A DNA stretch of 49,174 nt. It comes from an uncultured Gammaproteobacteria bacterium. GTDB lineage: Bacteria > Pseudomonadota > Gammaproteobacteria > GCA-002705445 > GCA-002716945. Below the pieces are notes generated by a model that saw nothing but the letters and a program-made list of their open reading frames with translations, was not told the origin of the DNA and searched no databases. Numbering within the stretch: the first letter of the stretch is position 1; every line of letters begins with the position of its first letter. The position numbers and the translations under genes are program-made. Below are positions 30,541 to 41,520 of the stretch, piece after piece. Where the stretch lies: contig CAJWPJ010000007.1 of the NCBI GenBank assembly GCA_913045115.1, forward strand, positions 1 through 49,174, in the 5' to 3' direction.

Positions 30541-31202
30541 AATAATTTTTTTATATTTTCAATATCACTCTTATATGTAATTTTTATATTGCATGGATTT
30601 GACAAAACCATTGAGCACCTCAAATTATTTATTATTAATGCCTCAATGTCATCATCTATATCATATCTTTTATCTATACAAAATTTAATAGACTCATAAA
30701 GTTTATTTGTCTTGAAAATCTGAGGTGTAAAAGTGGACCATAGGTTCGAGCGAATGATATTTTCTGTTATTTTTCCATTTTTTAACTCTTTGATTGCATT
30801 TGTTAATGGATATCCTAGACTTGAACCATCTACAGATTTTTTTATTTCTTTTAAGATATTTCTTACATCGGTGATATCAAGAACTGGGCGGGCGATATCA
30901 TGAATAAGCGTATACTTAGTTTGCAGGTTATTTCTTAAAATGTAATCAAGACAATTATTCAATGATTTTAGTCTACTTGTAGAGCCATAAAGACTATGTT
31001 CATTCTTTTTTAGAAGTTTAATATTAATCTTCTTATTGATTACATAGTATTTATTAGTAGCACGAAAGTGGTATCTAAAAAAATCAATAGAGTAATCTAT
31101 TACACGTTTATTATGTATAATATAGTTTTGCTTTAGAGTAGACGATTGAAATCTTTTGCTTTGACCTGCTCCAAGTAATACAACCGATAGATCTTTGTTC
31201 AT
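30537..31202 (-). CDS. ispD: 2-C-methyl-D-erythritol 4-phosphate cytidylyltransferase
   Basis: VVLLGAGQSKRFQSSTLKQNYIIHNKRVIDYSI; IHDIARPVL; STFTPQIFKTNKLYES; upstream of ispF. Confidence 0.92.
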   Translation of the reverse strand: MNKDLSVVLLGAGQSKRFQSSTLKQNYIIHNKRVIDYSIDFFRYHFRATNKYYVINKKINIKLLKKNEHSLYGSTSRLKSLNNCLDYILRNNLQTKYTLIHDIARPVLDITDVRNILKEIKKSVDGSSLGYPLTNAIKELKNGKITENIIRSNLWSTFTPQIFKTNKLYESIKFCIDKRYDIDDDIEALIINNLRCSMVLSNPCNIKITYKSDIENIKKLL

Positions 31203-31474
31203 CTTGTTATGACATGAACGAATGTTTCATCTTTTTTTACTAAACCTAGATTATATCTAGCAAAGTTTTCAAGAGAATGTGTGGAGGAGGATAGCTCTTT
31301 AATTTCTGATGAAAGGTTATTATTTTGTAGTTCAATAGCTGTTATTTTTTTTATTAGTGTGTTGTTTTCATTGTTTAAATAAAAATAGTCAGAAATATTG
31401 TTATTTTGAAAGAAAAGAGAATAGTTTAAGTTTATCAAAATAAAAACACCTGCAATAAAAAGCAACTTCTTCAT
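31199..31474 (-). CDS. ftsB: Cell division protein FtsB
   Basis: 91 aa, single TM then coiled coil, ENFARYNLGLVKKDETFVHV; eno-ftsB-ispD-ispF order. Confidence 0.9.
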   Translation of the reverse strand: MKKLLFIAGVFILINLNYSLFFQNNNISDYFYLNNENNTLIKKITAIELQNNNLSSEIKELSSSTHSLENFARYNLGLVKKDETFVHVITR

Positions 31475-32751
31475 CAGCTAATATATTTATTTAATTTATC
31501 ATTTTGTATTATTGTTGGAAGCTCTTCTTCAATCCGTATTAATTGATTATACTTAGCAACTCTATCGGACCTGGACATTGATCCTGTTTTAATAAGGCCA
31601 GACGAGGTTGCAACTGCTAAATCTGAAATTGTTACATCTTCCGTTTCACCAGATCGATGTGAAATTATATAATTATAATCATTTTCTTTAGCTAATTGAA
31701 TTGCTTCAAGAGTTTCAGTGATTGTTCCGATTTGATTTAATTTGATTAAAATAGAGTTAGCAATTTTCTTTTCAATACCTTTTTTAAAAATATTTGGATT
31801 GGTAACAAATAAGTCATCTCCTACTAATTGAGTGGTTGATCCTAACTTATTAGTTAAACTTAACCATCCGTCCCAATCATCCTCAGCAATCCCATCTTCA
31901 ATCGAAATAATTGGGTATTTAGACCTAAGATCAGAGAGATATTTTATAAACTCCTGTGAATTCAGCTTTAGATTCTCAGATGCAAGCTCATAGTATCCAT
32001 TTTTATAAAATTCGCTACTAGCAACGTCCAAAGCAAGATAGATTTCTTCGCCGGCTTTATATCCAGATTTACTAATAGACTCCAGAATTATATCTAATGC
32101 CTCTGCATTTCCATTTATGTTAGGTGCAAAACCTCCCTCATCGCCAACAGATGTAGACATCTTAAGCTTATCAAGCAAGCTCTTTAGTGTATGAAAAATC
32201 TCTGCACCTGCCTTAATAGACGAGCTGACAAGATCAAAACCCACAGGAAGTATCATAAATTCTTGAAAATCAAGTTTGTTATTAGCATGACAACCTCCAT
32301 TAATAATATTCATCATTGGTATAGGGAGCATGTAGGATGAGTCCTGACTCAAAGATTGATACAGTGGGAGTTTATTACTTAACGCATTAGCTTTGGCAAA
32401 TGCTATGCTGACAGCCAAAATTGCATTTGCCCCCAATCGTTCCTTATTCGGTGTGCCATCTAAGTCAATTAAATACTGATCGAATGATTCTTGATTAAAC
32501 GTTTTATTAGTATCAATGTTAGATGCAATATCAAAGTTTATGTTGTGCACTGCTTTTAGTACAGATTTACCATGATAATCCTCCTCATTATTGTCTCTAA
32601 GCTCTAGCGCCTCTAGTTTTCCTGTAGACGCCCCTGAAGGCACTGCCCCCCTTCCTAAAATTCCACTGTCAAGAAGTACATCAGCTTCACATGTTGGATT
32701 ACCTCTGGAGTCAATTATTTGACGACCTTTTATTTGTTTAATTTTTATCAT
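31474..32751 (-). CDS. eno: Enolase
   Basis: [64 protein letters not shown]. Confidence 0.98.
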   Translation of the reverse strand: MIKIKQIKGRQIIDSRGNPTCEADVLLDSGILGRGAVPSGASTGKLEALELRDNNEEDYHGKSVLKAVHNINFDIASNIDTNKTFNQESFDQYLIDLDGTPNKERLGANAILAVSIAFAKANALSNKLPLYQSLSQDSSYMLPIPMMNIINGGCHANNKLDFQEFMILPVGFDLVSSSIKAGAEIFHTLKSLLDKLKMSTSVGDEGGFAPNINGNAEALDIILESISKSGYKAGEEIYLALDVASSEFYKNGYYELASENLKLNSQEFIKYLSDLRSKYPIISIEDGIAEDDWDGWLSLTNKLGSTTQLVGDDLFVTNPNIFKKGIEKKIANSILIKLNQIGTITETLEAIQLAKENDYNYIISHRSGETEDVTISDLAVATSSGLIKTGSMSRSDRVAKYNQLIRIEEELPTIIQNDKLNKYIS

Positions 32752-32766
32752 TTAATTTCCCTATTT

Positions 32767-33576
32767 TTAATTCTTAGTCGCGTTATTAATTTTAATAATA
32801 TCACTGATTAAACTTTCTATCTCATTGAGATTTATACAATTATCTCCGTCACTTATAGCGCTTGATGGGTCTGGGTGAGACTCTATAAATAATGCATCTA
32901 TTCCAACTGCAACAGCAGCTTTAGCTAGCGGTGCTATATATTTACTGTCGCCACTGGAAGCGCCATTATTAGCCCCCGGTCTTTGAACTGAGTGAGATGC
33001 GTCATAAACAACAGGACAATTTGTCTCTTTCAAAGTCACAAGTGATCTCATATCAGAAACAAGGTTATTATAACCAAACATGTAACCCCTTTCACATAAA
33101 TATATATCTTTGTTTCCAGTTGATTGCGCTTTTTTGAGAACAAACTCCATCTCCTCTGGTGACATGAATTGACCCTTCTTAATATTAATTGGTTTATTTG
33201 TACTTGCGACTTTTATAATAAAATCCGTCTGACGACATAAAAAAGCTGGTGTCTGTAATACATCTACTATATCAGCCACCTCATCAAATGGCGTATATTC
33301 ATGCACATCAGTGAGAACTGGAACGTTAAATTCTTCCCTTATTTTATTTAGAATTTCCAAACCCTGATTTAAGCCGACACCTCTCTTTGAGTCAACAGAT
33401 GATCTATTAGCTTTGTCAAAGGATGATTTGTAAATAAAGTTTATCTTAAGCTTTTCCGTAATAGTTTTTAGGTACTCGGCACTCATCATAGCCATTTTTT
33501 CCGACTCAATAGCACATGGGCCAGAAATTAACGTAAGGTAATCTTTAGAAACAAGTTTATGTTTATTTTGTGTCAT
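32767..33576 (-). CDS. kdsA: 2-dehydro-3-deoxyphosphooctonate aldolase
   Basis: LISGPCAIESEKMAM; YKSSFDKANRSSVDSKRGVGLNQGLEIL; VYDASHSVQRPG; start MTQNKHKLV at 33576 overlapping the pyrG 3' end. Confidence 0.96.
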   Translation of the reverse strand: MTQNKHKLVSKDYLTLISGPCAIESEKMAMMSAEYLKTITEKLKINFIYKSSFDKANRSSVDSKRGVGLNQGLEILNKIREEFNVPVLTDVHEYTPFDEVADIVDVLQTPAFLCRQTDFIIKVASTNKPINIKKGQFMSPEEMEFVLKKAQSTGNKDIYLCERGYMFGYNNLVSDMRSLVTLKETNCPVVYDASHSVQRPGANNGASSGDSKYIAPLAKAAVAVGIDALFIESHPDPSSAISDGDNCINLNEIESLISDIIKINNATKN

Positions 33577-35179
33577 AAGCGATTTTGATAAAACTATTAA
33601 ATAGCGGGTGTCCACTCATTGGTGATGAAGTAAATTCAGGATGAAACTGACTTGCCAAGTACCATGGATGATTTTTGAGTTCTAAGATTTCCATCAAATC
33701 TTTGTTACCAGAATAACCTGAAAATAGTAGATCTGTATCATTGAACTTATTAATATAACTATTATTTACCTCATATCTATGACGATGTCTTTCAGTTATA
33801 ATATTTTTTTTATAGAGAGCATATGCTAAAGAAGATTTTATAAGATTACATTTTTGCGCTCCTAATCTCATTGTCCCACCCATTTGTTTAATATTACCTT
33901 TTAATTTACCTTTTTTATAATCTTCCCATTCAGTAACTAGCGATATTACTGGATGAGGAGTATTTATATCAAATTCAGTACTATTTGCTTTTTTAAGCCC
34001 CAGCACATTTCTAGCAAATTCTATAACAGATATCTGCATACCCAAACAAATACCTAGGTAAGGAATATTATTAACCCTAGCATATTGAGCAGTAAGTATT
34101 TTGCCATTTACACCTCTATTACCAAAGCCTCCTGGAACGACAATTCCTTGTAGCTCGCTAAGCTTCTTTGTATTAGTTTTTTTAATATCCTCTGAATCTA
34201 TAAATTTTATTTCAAGAGAAGTATTATTATGAACAGAAGCATGAAGTAATGACTCATTCAGTGATTTATAAGAGTCGGCTAACTCAACATATTTTCCGAC
34301 CATTCCAATTTTCACTTTTCGTTTACATTTTCTGAGCTTATTAGTGAAATTTACCCACGGCTTAATTACTGATTTCTTATGTGGAAGTTTTAATTTTTTT
34401 AAAATATAGTCGTCAATTTTTTGATTTTTATACTCAATAGGAATTTGATATATAGTAGAGGCGTCCTGTGCAGAAAATACAGCATCCTTGTGAACATTTG
34501 TAAATAAGGATATTTTATTTTTGATATGGTCATTAATTTTATCTTTGCCTCTGCACAATAAAATATCTGGCTGTATTCCTATAGATCTTAATTCTTTAAC
34601 AGAATGTTGTGTTGGTTTTGTCTTAATTTCATTTGTGACCTCTACAAGTGGTAAGAGTGTGAGATGGATAAATAAAGTATGACTTTCTTGCATTTCCATG
34701 TTTAATTGTCGAATCGATTCAAGGAATGGAAGAGATTCAATATCACCAACAGTACCACCAACTTCAACAAATGAGATATCAGCACCTTTAGAGCCTTTTT
34801 TGATAAGACTTTTAATTTCATCTGTCACATGTGGAATTACTTGGACTGTGCTACCTAAATATTTTCCTTCTCGTTCTTTTTTTATAACGTGTGAATAGAC
34901 TCTTCCTGCTGTCACATTCGAGTTTTGGCTCATAGTTATACCAACGAATCTCTCGTAATGGCCTAAGTCGAGATCAGTTTCAGCACCATCTTCAGTGACA
35001 AATACTTCTCCGTGCTGGAAAGGGCTCATTGTACCTGGATCAAGATTAATATATGGATCAAGCTTTTGAAGAGAAACCTTGTAACCCCTTAATTTAAACA
35101 AAGATGCGAGGGAGGCGGCTGTAATACCTTTTCCAAGGGATGATACGACACCACCTGTAATAAATATATATCTAGCCAT
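33563..35179 (-). CDS. pyrG: CTP synthase
   Basis: YIFITGGVVSSLGKGITAASLA; LDPYINLDPGTMSPFQHGEVFVTEDGAETDLDLGHYERF; GICLGMQ. Confidence 0.98.
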   Translation of the reverse strand: MARYIFITGGVVSSLGKGITAASLASLFKLRGYKVSLQKLDPYINLDPGTMSPFQHGEVFVTEDGAETDLDLGHYERFVGITMSQNSNVTAGRVYSHVIKKEREGKYLGSTVQVIPHVTDEIKSLIKKGSKGADISFVEVGGTVGDIESLPFLESIRQLNMEMQESHTLFIHLTLLPLVEVTNEIKTKPTQHSVKELRSIGIQPDILLCRGKDKINDHIKNKISLFTNVHKDAVFSAQDASTIYQIPIEYKNQKIDDYILKKLKLPHKKSVIKPWVNFTNKLRKCKRKVKIGMVGKYVELADSYKSLNESLLHASVHNNTSLEIKFIDSEDIKKTNTKKLSELQGIVVPGGFGNRGVNGKILTAQYARVNNIPYLGICLGMQISVIEFARNVLGLKKANSTEFDINTPHPVISLVTEWEDYKKGKLKGNIKQMGGTMRLGAQKCNLIKSSLAYALYKKNIITERHRHRYEVNNSYINKFNDTDLLFSGYSGNKDLMEILELKNHPWYLASQFHPEFTSSPMSGHPLFNSFIKIAYDTK

Positions 35180-35223
35180 TCAGATTGGTAAATTATAATC
35201 TATTAAGGCGAAAAGATATATAT

Positions 35224-36503
35224 TTATCTCAATTCTGTTGATATAAAGGTATGTTCATTTCCGTATGCAACTAACAACTCATTGTTAGAAAACAGCAATA
35301 TAAACCTATCTCTCTCCCACAATGGTACACTTTTGTCTTGAAATATCTTTTTCAAATCCTGATGATTATTTCTATTTAACTTTATCTTTTCATTACCTTT
35401 AAATTGTTTGAGTGTAATAGGTCCTTTTTTATACAATTCATCATAAACTCCTAAGTCTTTTATCTGTTTAACAGAAACTTTATTATTGCCAAAAGATATA
35501 TCTTTTTTTAAATCCCATAATTTTTCAAGAACTTTATGATTCGGTTGTTCATCTACTACATATAAAAAATTATTGTATCTGATTATTGATTTTTTATTTT
35601 TAAGCATACATTTTGGGTAATCATTATTATCATTAAGTAATAAAGACAATAAATTTGATAATTCATTTTTATTTAGTTCATAATTTATGATTTTACTAAT
35701 GAAATATTTAAGAAAGATAGTATACAAATAGGTAGGGTAGGATTTTAGGATATTAATATCAATTTTGTTTTCAATGACGATATGATCATAAATCAAATTA
35801 CAATAATCAATCGAGATATTTTTATACGTATTTTGTAAACTAATATTATGTAACATTACTTTATTAAGACTAGTCCATCTTTCTTTAATTATAGGAATAA
35901 TTTTCTTGCGTATATAGTTTCTATCAAAGGTAGTATCATAATTTGTAATATCATTTACAAATTCTATTTTGTGACTGTTACAACAATCTAGGATTGTTTT
36001 TTTTGATACAGACATAAATGGCCGACAGATAATTTTTTTGCCCCTTGACGAAAGCTCTTTTATACAAGAAAGGCCAATTGGGGATGAACCACGAAAAGAC
36101 GATAAAAGAATGTTTCAATTTGATCATCAACGTGATGCCCTAAAATTAAAGCCTCACATTCTTTCATCGAATTGAAAATTACTTCATATCGGTGATTTCT
36201 TAAATTGTCTTCTATATTTTTTTTTGGTATGTCAGATATATTCTCAATTACAATCTCCATGTTATAGCCGATACAAGCATCTATACAATGTTTTTCCATC
36301 TCATCTGAATTGCTAGATATATTATGGTTAATATGAATCGCTCTTATTTTGTATTCATATTCATTTGATAATTCATTTAATATTCTCAAAAGTAACATTG
36401 AATCTGAACCACCGCTTACAGCAACAAGATAATTTTTACGTCCTGTTTTTTTTAAGGATCGATGTACTTTTTCTTTGATATTATTGAGATTCGAATTGCC
36501 CAT
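35224..36503 (-). pseudogene. tilS: tRNA(Ile)-lysidine synthetase split by an apparent single-nucleotide frameshift (ORFs 36060..36503 and 35224..36015)
   Basis: N-half has VAVSGGSDSMLLL and LGHHVDDQIETFFYRLF; the neighbouring frame continues RGSSPIGLSCIKELSSRGKKIICRPFMSVSKKTIL into the C-half ORF; frame change near 36093-36098. Confidence 0.88.
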
Positions 36504-37446
36504 AAGATGATATCTTTAATGCTCGAGATTCTAATAGCTCAGGTAAAGATACGCTTCTAACTTCATTAATCATTTCTATAATATTAGATTTCAATGAAGA
36601 ATACATGGCGTTGTAGTCTCTGTGAGCAGCTCCTAATGGTTCTGGTACTATCCTATCAATCAATTTATGGTTAAGAAGTTTTTCAGATGTAATTGAAAGT
36701 GCCTCTGCTGCGATATTTGCTTTAGCTGCATCCTTCCATAAAATAGATGCACATCCCTCCGGGCTAATTACTGAGTAAATACTGTACTGTAGCATTGCTA
36801 ATCTATCAGCAACACCTATTGCTAATGCACCACCTGATCCACCCTCACCTATTACCACTGATATGATAGGGCACTTAATTTTTGACATTTGGTATAAGTT
36901 TTCTGCAATAGCTATGCTTTGATTACGAGATTCAGCATCTATTCCAGGATAAGCTCCAGGAGTATCAATAAAAGTTAAAATAGGAAGATTAAACTTTTCT
37001 GCAAGTTTCATAGCACGGAGTGCTTTTCTATATCCCTCAGGCTTTGGCATACCGAAGTTACGATATACTTTATCTTTTGAGTCTCGACCTTTTTGATGTC
37101 CTATTAACATTACAGACTCGTTATCAAGTTTAGCAAGTCCGCAAATAATTGCTTTGTCATCACCAAACATCCTATCTCCATGAATTTCAATGAATTCAGA
37201 GAACATGTGTGACACATAGTCCAATGTATATGGTCTAAGAGGGTGTCTAGCAATTTGAGATATTTGCCAATCGCTTAGGGATGAGAAGATTTTGTTTATA
37301 TTTTTCTGTAAATCTTTATTAAGTGATTCTATGTTATCGAGATCCCTCTGGGATGCGCTAGCACTGGTCTTAATAGCTTTAATCTTATTGTCTATCTCTA
37401 ACAATGGTTTCTCAAAATCAAGATAGTTAGGGTTGTAGTCTGACAT
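36481..37446 (-). CDS. accA: Acetyl-CoA carboxylase carboxyltransferase subunit alpha
   Basis: IARHPLRPYTLDYV; NFGMPKPEGYRKALRAMKLAEKF; FIDTPGAYPGIDAESRNQS; VIGEGGSGGALAIGVAD. Confidence 0.97.
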   Translation of the reverse strand: MSDYNPNYLDFEKPLLEIDNKIKAIKTSASASQRDLDNIESLNKDLQKNINKIFSSLSDWQISQIARHPLRPYTLDYVSHMFSEFIEIHGDRMFGDDKAIICGLAKLDNESVMLIGHQKGRDSKDKVYRNFGMPKPEGYRKALRAMKLAEKFNLPILTFIDTPGAYPGIDAESRNQSIAIAENLYQMSKIKCPIISVVIGEGGSGGALAIGVADRLAMLQYSIYSVISPEGCASILWKDAAKANIAAEALSITSEKLLNHKLIDRIVPEPLGAAHRDYNAMYSSLKSNIIEMINEVRSVSLPELLESRALKISSYGQFESQ

Positions 37447-37477
37447 TGTTGTATTATATTAAATATTAGTAAAAATA

Positions 37478-40400
37478 CTAATGGTATTTGATTTGTACAT
37501 TATCATAACCTGTAATAGATCTAATTTCTGATAAAAATTCATCACTGATGTTTACAAATAAGTCTTCCTTTGAATCCATTGGTACAATCACATCCCGATT
37601 CTTATATGACAGTATGACTCTTGTTTTTCCAGTATTATTTTTTGTGATGATTCTCTTAACATCATGTATTTTATCTTTGGTAATATTATCGGATGATAAT
37701 ATTATTTTGATATATTTAGAAAATTTTTCTCTTGCCTCATCAAGTGTGAAAACATTCTCTGCCCTCATTGATAATTGTGAGTCATAATCGTCAATGAACG
37801 ACTCTCCATGAAAGAATAAGATATTATCCTCTCGTAATATATTTTTATATTTAAGATATTTTTCTTCAAAAAAAGAAATATTTATATATTGGCTACCATC
37901 ATCGACCTTAAATATATTAATATACTTACTTTTTCCTATTTTTTGAGATCTAGAGTCTAATATTACGCCTGAGACAGTCGTAGTTATTTTAGTTGATGCG
38001 TTATTTATAATTGTGTTGTTGAGGTCTGAAATCTTCTTCAGCTTCATATTGAATAACTCGTCTTTGTATTTATTAATTGGATGACTCGACAGATAATATC
38101 CAAGAACTTTTCTTTCTCTGATAAGCTCATCATTCGTAGGATTGATTACAGCTTGCTCTTTTTTGACTTCAGGTTTAAGTGAGTTTTTTTCATTTGAAAA
38201 TAACTCACTTTGTCCAGAGGCAATATCCAATTGTTTTTTTAGACCTTGCGACATCAGACTATTTAAATTTGAGATGATAGATGTTCTTGATTCAATATTT
38301 AATGTATCAAAGCATCCTGCTGAAATTAGAGATTCAATGGTTCCTGAATTAACAGTATTTAAATTTATTCGAGAGAAAAAATCATCAATATTTGCAAATA
38401 GCCCGTCCCGTGATCTGATTTCACTTATATGTTTAGCTGCATTTTCTCCAACACCTTTGATAGCACAAAATCCATAATTTATCGATTGTTCATTACTTGG
38501 TTCAAAATTAAATGAGGAGCAATTTATATTTGGAGGATTTACCTTAATGTCTAATTCTTTACATGCAGATAACAAATTTATTATTTTATTAGTGTTATCC
38601 ATATCTGAAGAAAGTGCAGCTGAAAAGAATTCGTATGGATAATATGTCTTAAGATAAGCTGTTTGATATGACAGAAGTGCATAAGCAACAGAATGAGATT
38701 TATTAAATCCATAACCAGCAAACTTTTCCATTTTATCAAAAATTGATTTAGCAATATTTCCATTGATATTATTTTTATTGCAACCATCTATAAATCTTGA
38801 TCTATGATTTTCCATTTCTTTTTGTTTTTTCTTGCCCATTGCTCTTCTTAGTAAATCAGCATCTCCTAGTGAGTAACCTGCCAATGATCTTGCTATCTCC
38901 ATTACTTGTTCTTGATATAAAATTAGGCCATTTGTTTCTGATAAAATATTTTCAAGTTGTGGATGTTCATATTTTATTTCTGCGCCATGCTTGTTCGCTA
39001 TAAAATCATCTACCATATTAGTACCAAGCGGACCGGGTCTATATAATGCAACTAAAGCAACTATATCCTCAAATCTATCTGGTTGGAGTTGTGCCATATA
39101 TTTTTTCATACCTAGTGATTCAAGTTGAAAAATTCCTGTCGTCATTTTATTTTTTAGTAAATCAAATACTTTAGAGTCATCCAAAGGAATTAAATCGAGA
39201 TTAATTCTTTCACGTCTGTCAGATATCATTCTCAATGCCTCATCCATCACTGTTAGAGTAGTAAGACCTAGAATATCAAATTTAACTAAGCCAAGTGATT
39301 CAATATCATCTTTGTCATACTGTGTTATTAATTCATCTTTATCTTCTAGAGAATAAATTGGCATAAAGTCAGTAATATCTGAGGGAGAAATTACTATTCC
39401 AGCCGCGTGTGTTCCTGCCCCTCTAGGTAATCCCTCGATTTTCTTTGCTAAATCAATAAGTAGTCTCACGTCATCTCTAGTTTTATATTCCTTCATTAGC
39501 TCTTTACTTAGTTTTAAAGCATCATCAATTGTTATTCCTGTTCCTGGAGAGAATGGAATTAATTTTGCAATGTAATCAACAAAACCGTATGAATAATCTA
39601 ATACTCTTCCAACATCCCTTATCACAGCCCTTGCTGATAGCGTGTTATAAGTAATAATTTGAGAAACTTTATCTTGCCCATATGTATCTATAATATGATC
39701 TATAACTTTCTGCCTTTTATTCATACAAAAATCAATATCGAAATCAGGCATGGATATTCGCTCAGGATTTAGGAATCTTTCAAATAAAAGATTGTACTTT
39801 AGTGGATCGATATTAGTAATACCCAAAACAAAAGCTACCAATGAGCCAGCGCCAGAACCTCTTCCTGGACCAACAGGTACGCTATTATCTTTGGCCCATA
39901 AAATAAATTCTTGAACAATTAGAAAATAACTAGCAAACCCCATTTTCTTGATAACCGATATCTCATTTTCAAGTCTCTCAGTATATTTTTGCTCATCTAA
40001 TTCATTAGATTTAAAATATTCAGTTAAACCCTCGATACAAAGATCCTGAAAATATTGATCATTGTCTTTTTCAGTTGGATTTGAAAATTTTGGAAGATGA
40101 TATTTGAATTTTCTAAATTTAAAATTACATCTTTCTATGATATTGGAAATATTTTCTAAAGAAGATGTACAATCACTAAAAAGAGATAGCATTTCTTCTT
40201 GAGATTTAAAATATTGATTTGGCGAATATTCGTCTTGGTTAACTCTATCATCAAGTTTGGTTTTTTGGATTATAGATGCCTTAACCTCATTAGCTTCATA
40301 ATCTGAGTCATTAATAAATAAAACATCATTTGTAGCAACAAGCGGCAATTCATTCTTTTTAGCTATAGATAGCGCAATATTGTTGTACTCGTTTTCATTA

Positions 40401-40912
40401 TTTCTATTGGTTCTATCAATTTCAATATAAAATCTATTTGAGAATATTTTTGAAATACTCTCTATTGTTAACTGTGTTACGCTAGAAGGGTTATGAAGTG
40501 TGCTTAGACCACAAATACCATTTCTCCCACCAGACAAACAAATGAGATTAGAATTATATTCATCAATAAGCTCTAGGGTAGCGCCTATATAAGACGAACG
40601 TGATTTATGAATATTCGATAATATTTTATTAAGGTTAAAATAACCGTCAATGTTTTGGCAGAGTAGCACAATATTATCAACTCTATTATTTTCTTTAATA
40701 ATCAAAGGAATTTCGCACCCTATTATGGGTTTAATGTTTGCATCAATACATTTATTATAAAATTTAACAGCTCCGAAAATATTAAGATGATCGGTCATTG
40801 TTAGAGATGATATTTTTTGTTTTTTTGCTACATTTATAAGATCATTAATTTTAATAGTTCCAGAGTTGAATGAGTACGATGTGTGTAAATGAAGATGTGT
40901 AAAATATTTCAT
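37478..40912 (-). CDS. dnaE: DNA polymerase III alpha subunit
   Basis: PHP start HLHLHTSYSFNSG; VGPGRGSGAGSLVAFVLGITNIDPLKYNLLFERFLNPERISMPDFDIDFC; RGAGTHAAGIVISP; LYQEQVMEIA. Confidence 0.97.
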   Translation of the reverse strand: MKYFTHLHLHTSYSFNSGTIKINDLINVAKKQKISSLTMTDHLNIFGAVKFYNKCIDANIKPIIGCEIPLIIKENNRVDNIVLLCQNIDGYFNLNKILSNIHKSRSSYIGATLELIDEYNSNLICLSGGRNGICGLSTLHNPSSVTQLTIESISKIFSNRFYIEIDRTNRNNENEYNNIALSIAKKNELPLVATNDVLFINDSDYEANEVKASIIQKTKLDDRVNQDEYSPNQYFKSQEEMLSLFSDCTSSLENISNIIERCNFKFRKFKYHLPKFSNPTEKDNDQYFQDLCIEGLTEYFKSNELDEQKYTERLENEISVIKKMGFASYFLIVQEFILWAKDNSVPVGPGRGSGAGSLVAFVLGITNIDPLKYNLLFERFLNPERISMPDFDIDFCMNKRQKVIDHIIDTYGQDKVSQIITYNTLSARAVIRDVGRVLDYSYGFVDYIAKLIPFSPGTGITIDDALKLSKELMKEYKTRDDVRLLIDLAKKIEGLPRGAGTHAAGIVISPSDITDFMPIYSLEDKDELITQYDKDDIESLGLVKFDILGLTTLTVMDEALRMISDRRERINLDLIPLDDSKVFDLLKNKMTTGIFQLESLGMKKYMAQLQPDRFEDIVALVALYRPGPLGTNMVDDFIANKHGAEIKYEHPQLENILSETNGLILYQEQVMEIARSLAGYSLGDADLLRRAMGKKKQKEMENHRSRFIDGCNKNNINGNIAKSIFDKMEKFAGYGFNKSHSVAYALLSYQTAYLKTYYPYEFFSAALSSDMDNTNKIINLLSACKELDIKVNPPNINCSSFNFEPSNEQSINYGFCAIKGVGENAAKHISEIRSRDGLFANIDDFFSRINLNTVNSGTIESLISAGCFDTLNIESRTSIISNLNSLMSQGLKKQLDIASGQSELFSNEKNSLKPEVKKEQAVINPTNDELIRERKVLGYYLSSHPINKYKDELFNMKLKKISDLNNTIINNASTKITTTVSGVILDSRSQKIGKSKYINIFKVDDGSQYINISFFEEKYLKYKNILREDNILFFHGESFIDDYDSQLSMRAENVFTLDEAREKFSKYIKIILSSDNITKDKIHDVKRIITKNNTGKTRVILSYKNRDVIVPMDSKEDLFVNISDEFLSEIRSITGYDNVQIKYH

Positions 40913-40915
40913 AAA

Positions 40916-41470
40916 TTATTTTAAAAATGATTCTCTATGGTAAATTGTTTTTCCATAGCATTCTATAGCCTTAATATGCTGGGGCGTGCCATAGCCATTA
41001 TTTTTTCTAAAATTATAAAGCTCATATTTATTATGCAAATAATTCATTTCGAAATCTCTAGCGACTTTTGCAAGTATTGATGCAGCAGATATTTGTGGGA
41101 TTTTGCTATCACCCCTCACAATACACTCAGAATCAATCTCCGTCTCAGGAGCGTACAATCCATCTATCTGAAGGAAATCAGGCTTAATACTCAAATTATT
41201 TATAGCTCTTTTCATACTTAAAAGTGTGGCATTGTGGATATTGACAGAATCAATCTCATCTTTTGTTGCAACCCCTATAGAAATACATAATGATTGTTTT
41301 ATAATCTTGTTTGCAAGTTTTATCCTAATCTTTTCACTGAGTTTCTTTGAATCTTTGAGTTCTGGGTAAAGTATCTCGTTAGTTAAAATTACCGCTGCAC
41401 TAAAAACGGAACCAATAAGGCTGCCACGCCCCACTTCATCAACACCAGCTATTATTTTACTTGATTTCAT
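40916..41470 (-). CDS. rnhB: Ribonuclease HII
   Basis: AGVDEVGRGSLIGSVFSAAVIL; DSKKLSEKIR; KIPQISAASILAKVARD. Confidence 0.96.
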   Translation of the reverse strand: MKSSKIIAGVDEVGRGSLIGSVFSAAVILTNEILYPELKDSKKLSEKIRIKLANKIIKQSLCISIGVATKDEIDSVNIHNATLLSMKRAINNLSIKPDFLQIDGLYAPETEIDSECIVRGDSKIPQISAASILAKVARDFEMNYLHNKYELYNFRKNNGYGTPQHIKAIECYGKTIYHRESFLK

Positions 41471-41520
41471 CTAAATGGTATATAATGTTCATTCTATCAA
41501 TCAAGTTAAAGAATTAACAT

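Noticed and set aside
35224-36015. Treating the downstream tilS ORF as an independent new protein
   Set aside because: The preceding +1-frame sequence joins smoothly to the PP-loop half, giving one ordinary TilS
38142-38477. 111-aa plus-strand ORF
   Set aside because: Antisense within dnaE; no recognisable domain or ribosome-binding context
37478-40912. DnaE PHP domain looks intact (HLHLHTSYS, MTDHLN), hinting at an active second proofreading site alongside DnaQ
   Set aside because: Later metal-site positions look degenerate (VDNIVLLCQN lacks the His; NDVLFI instead of NDVHY), so activity is not supported
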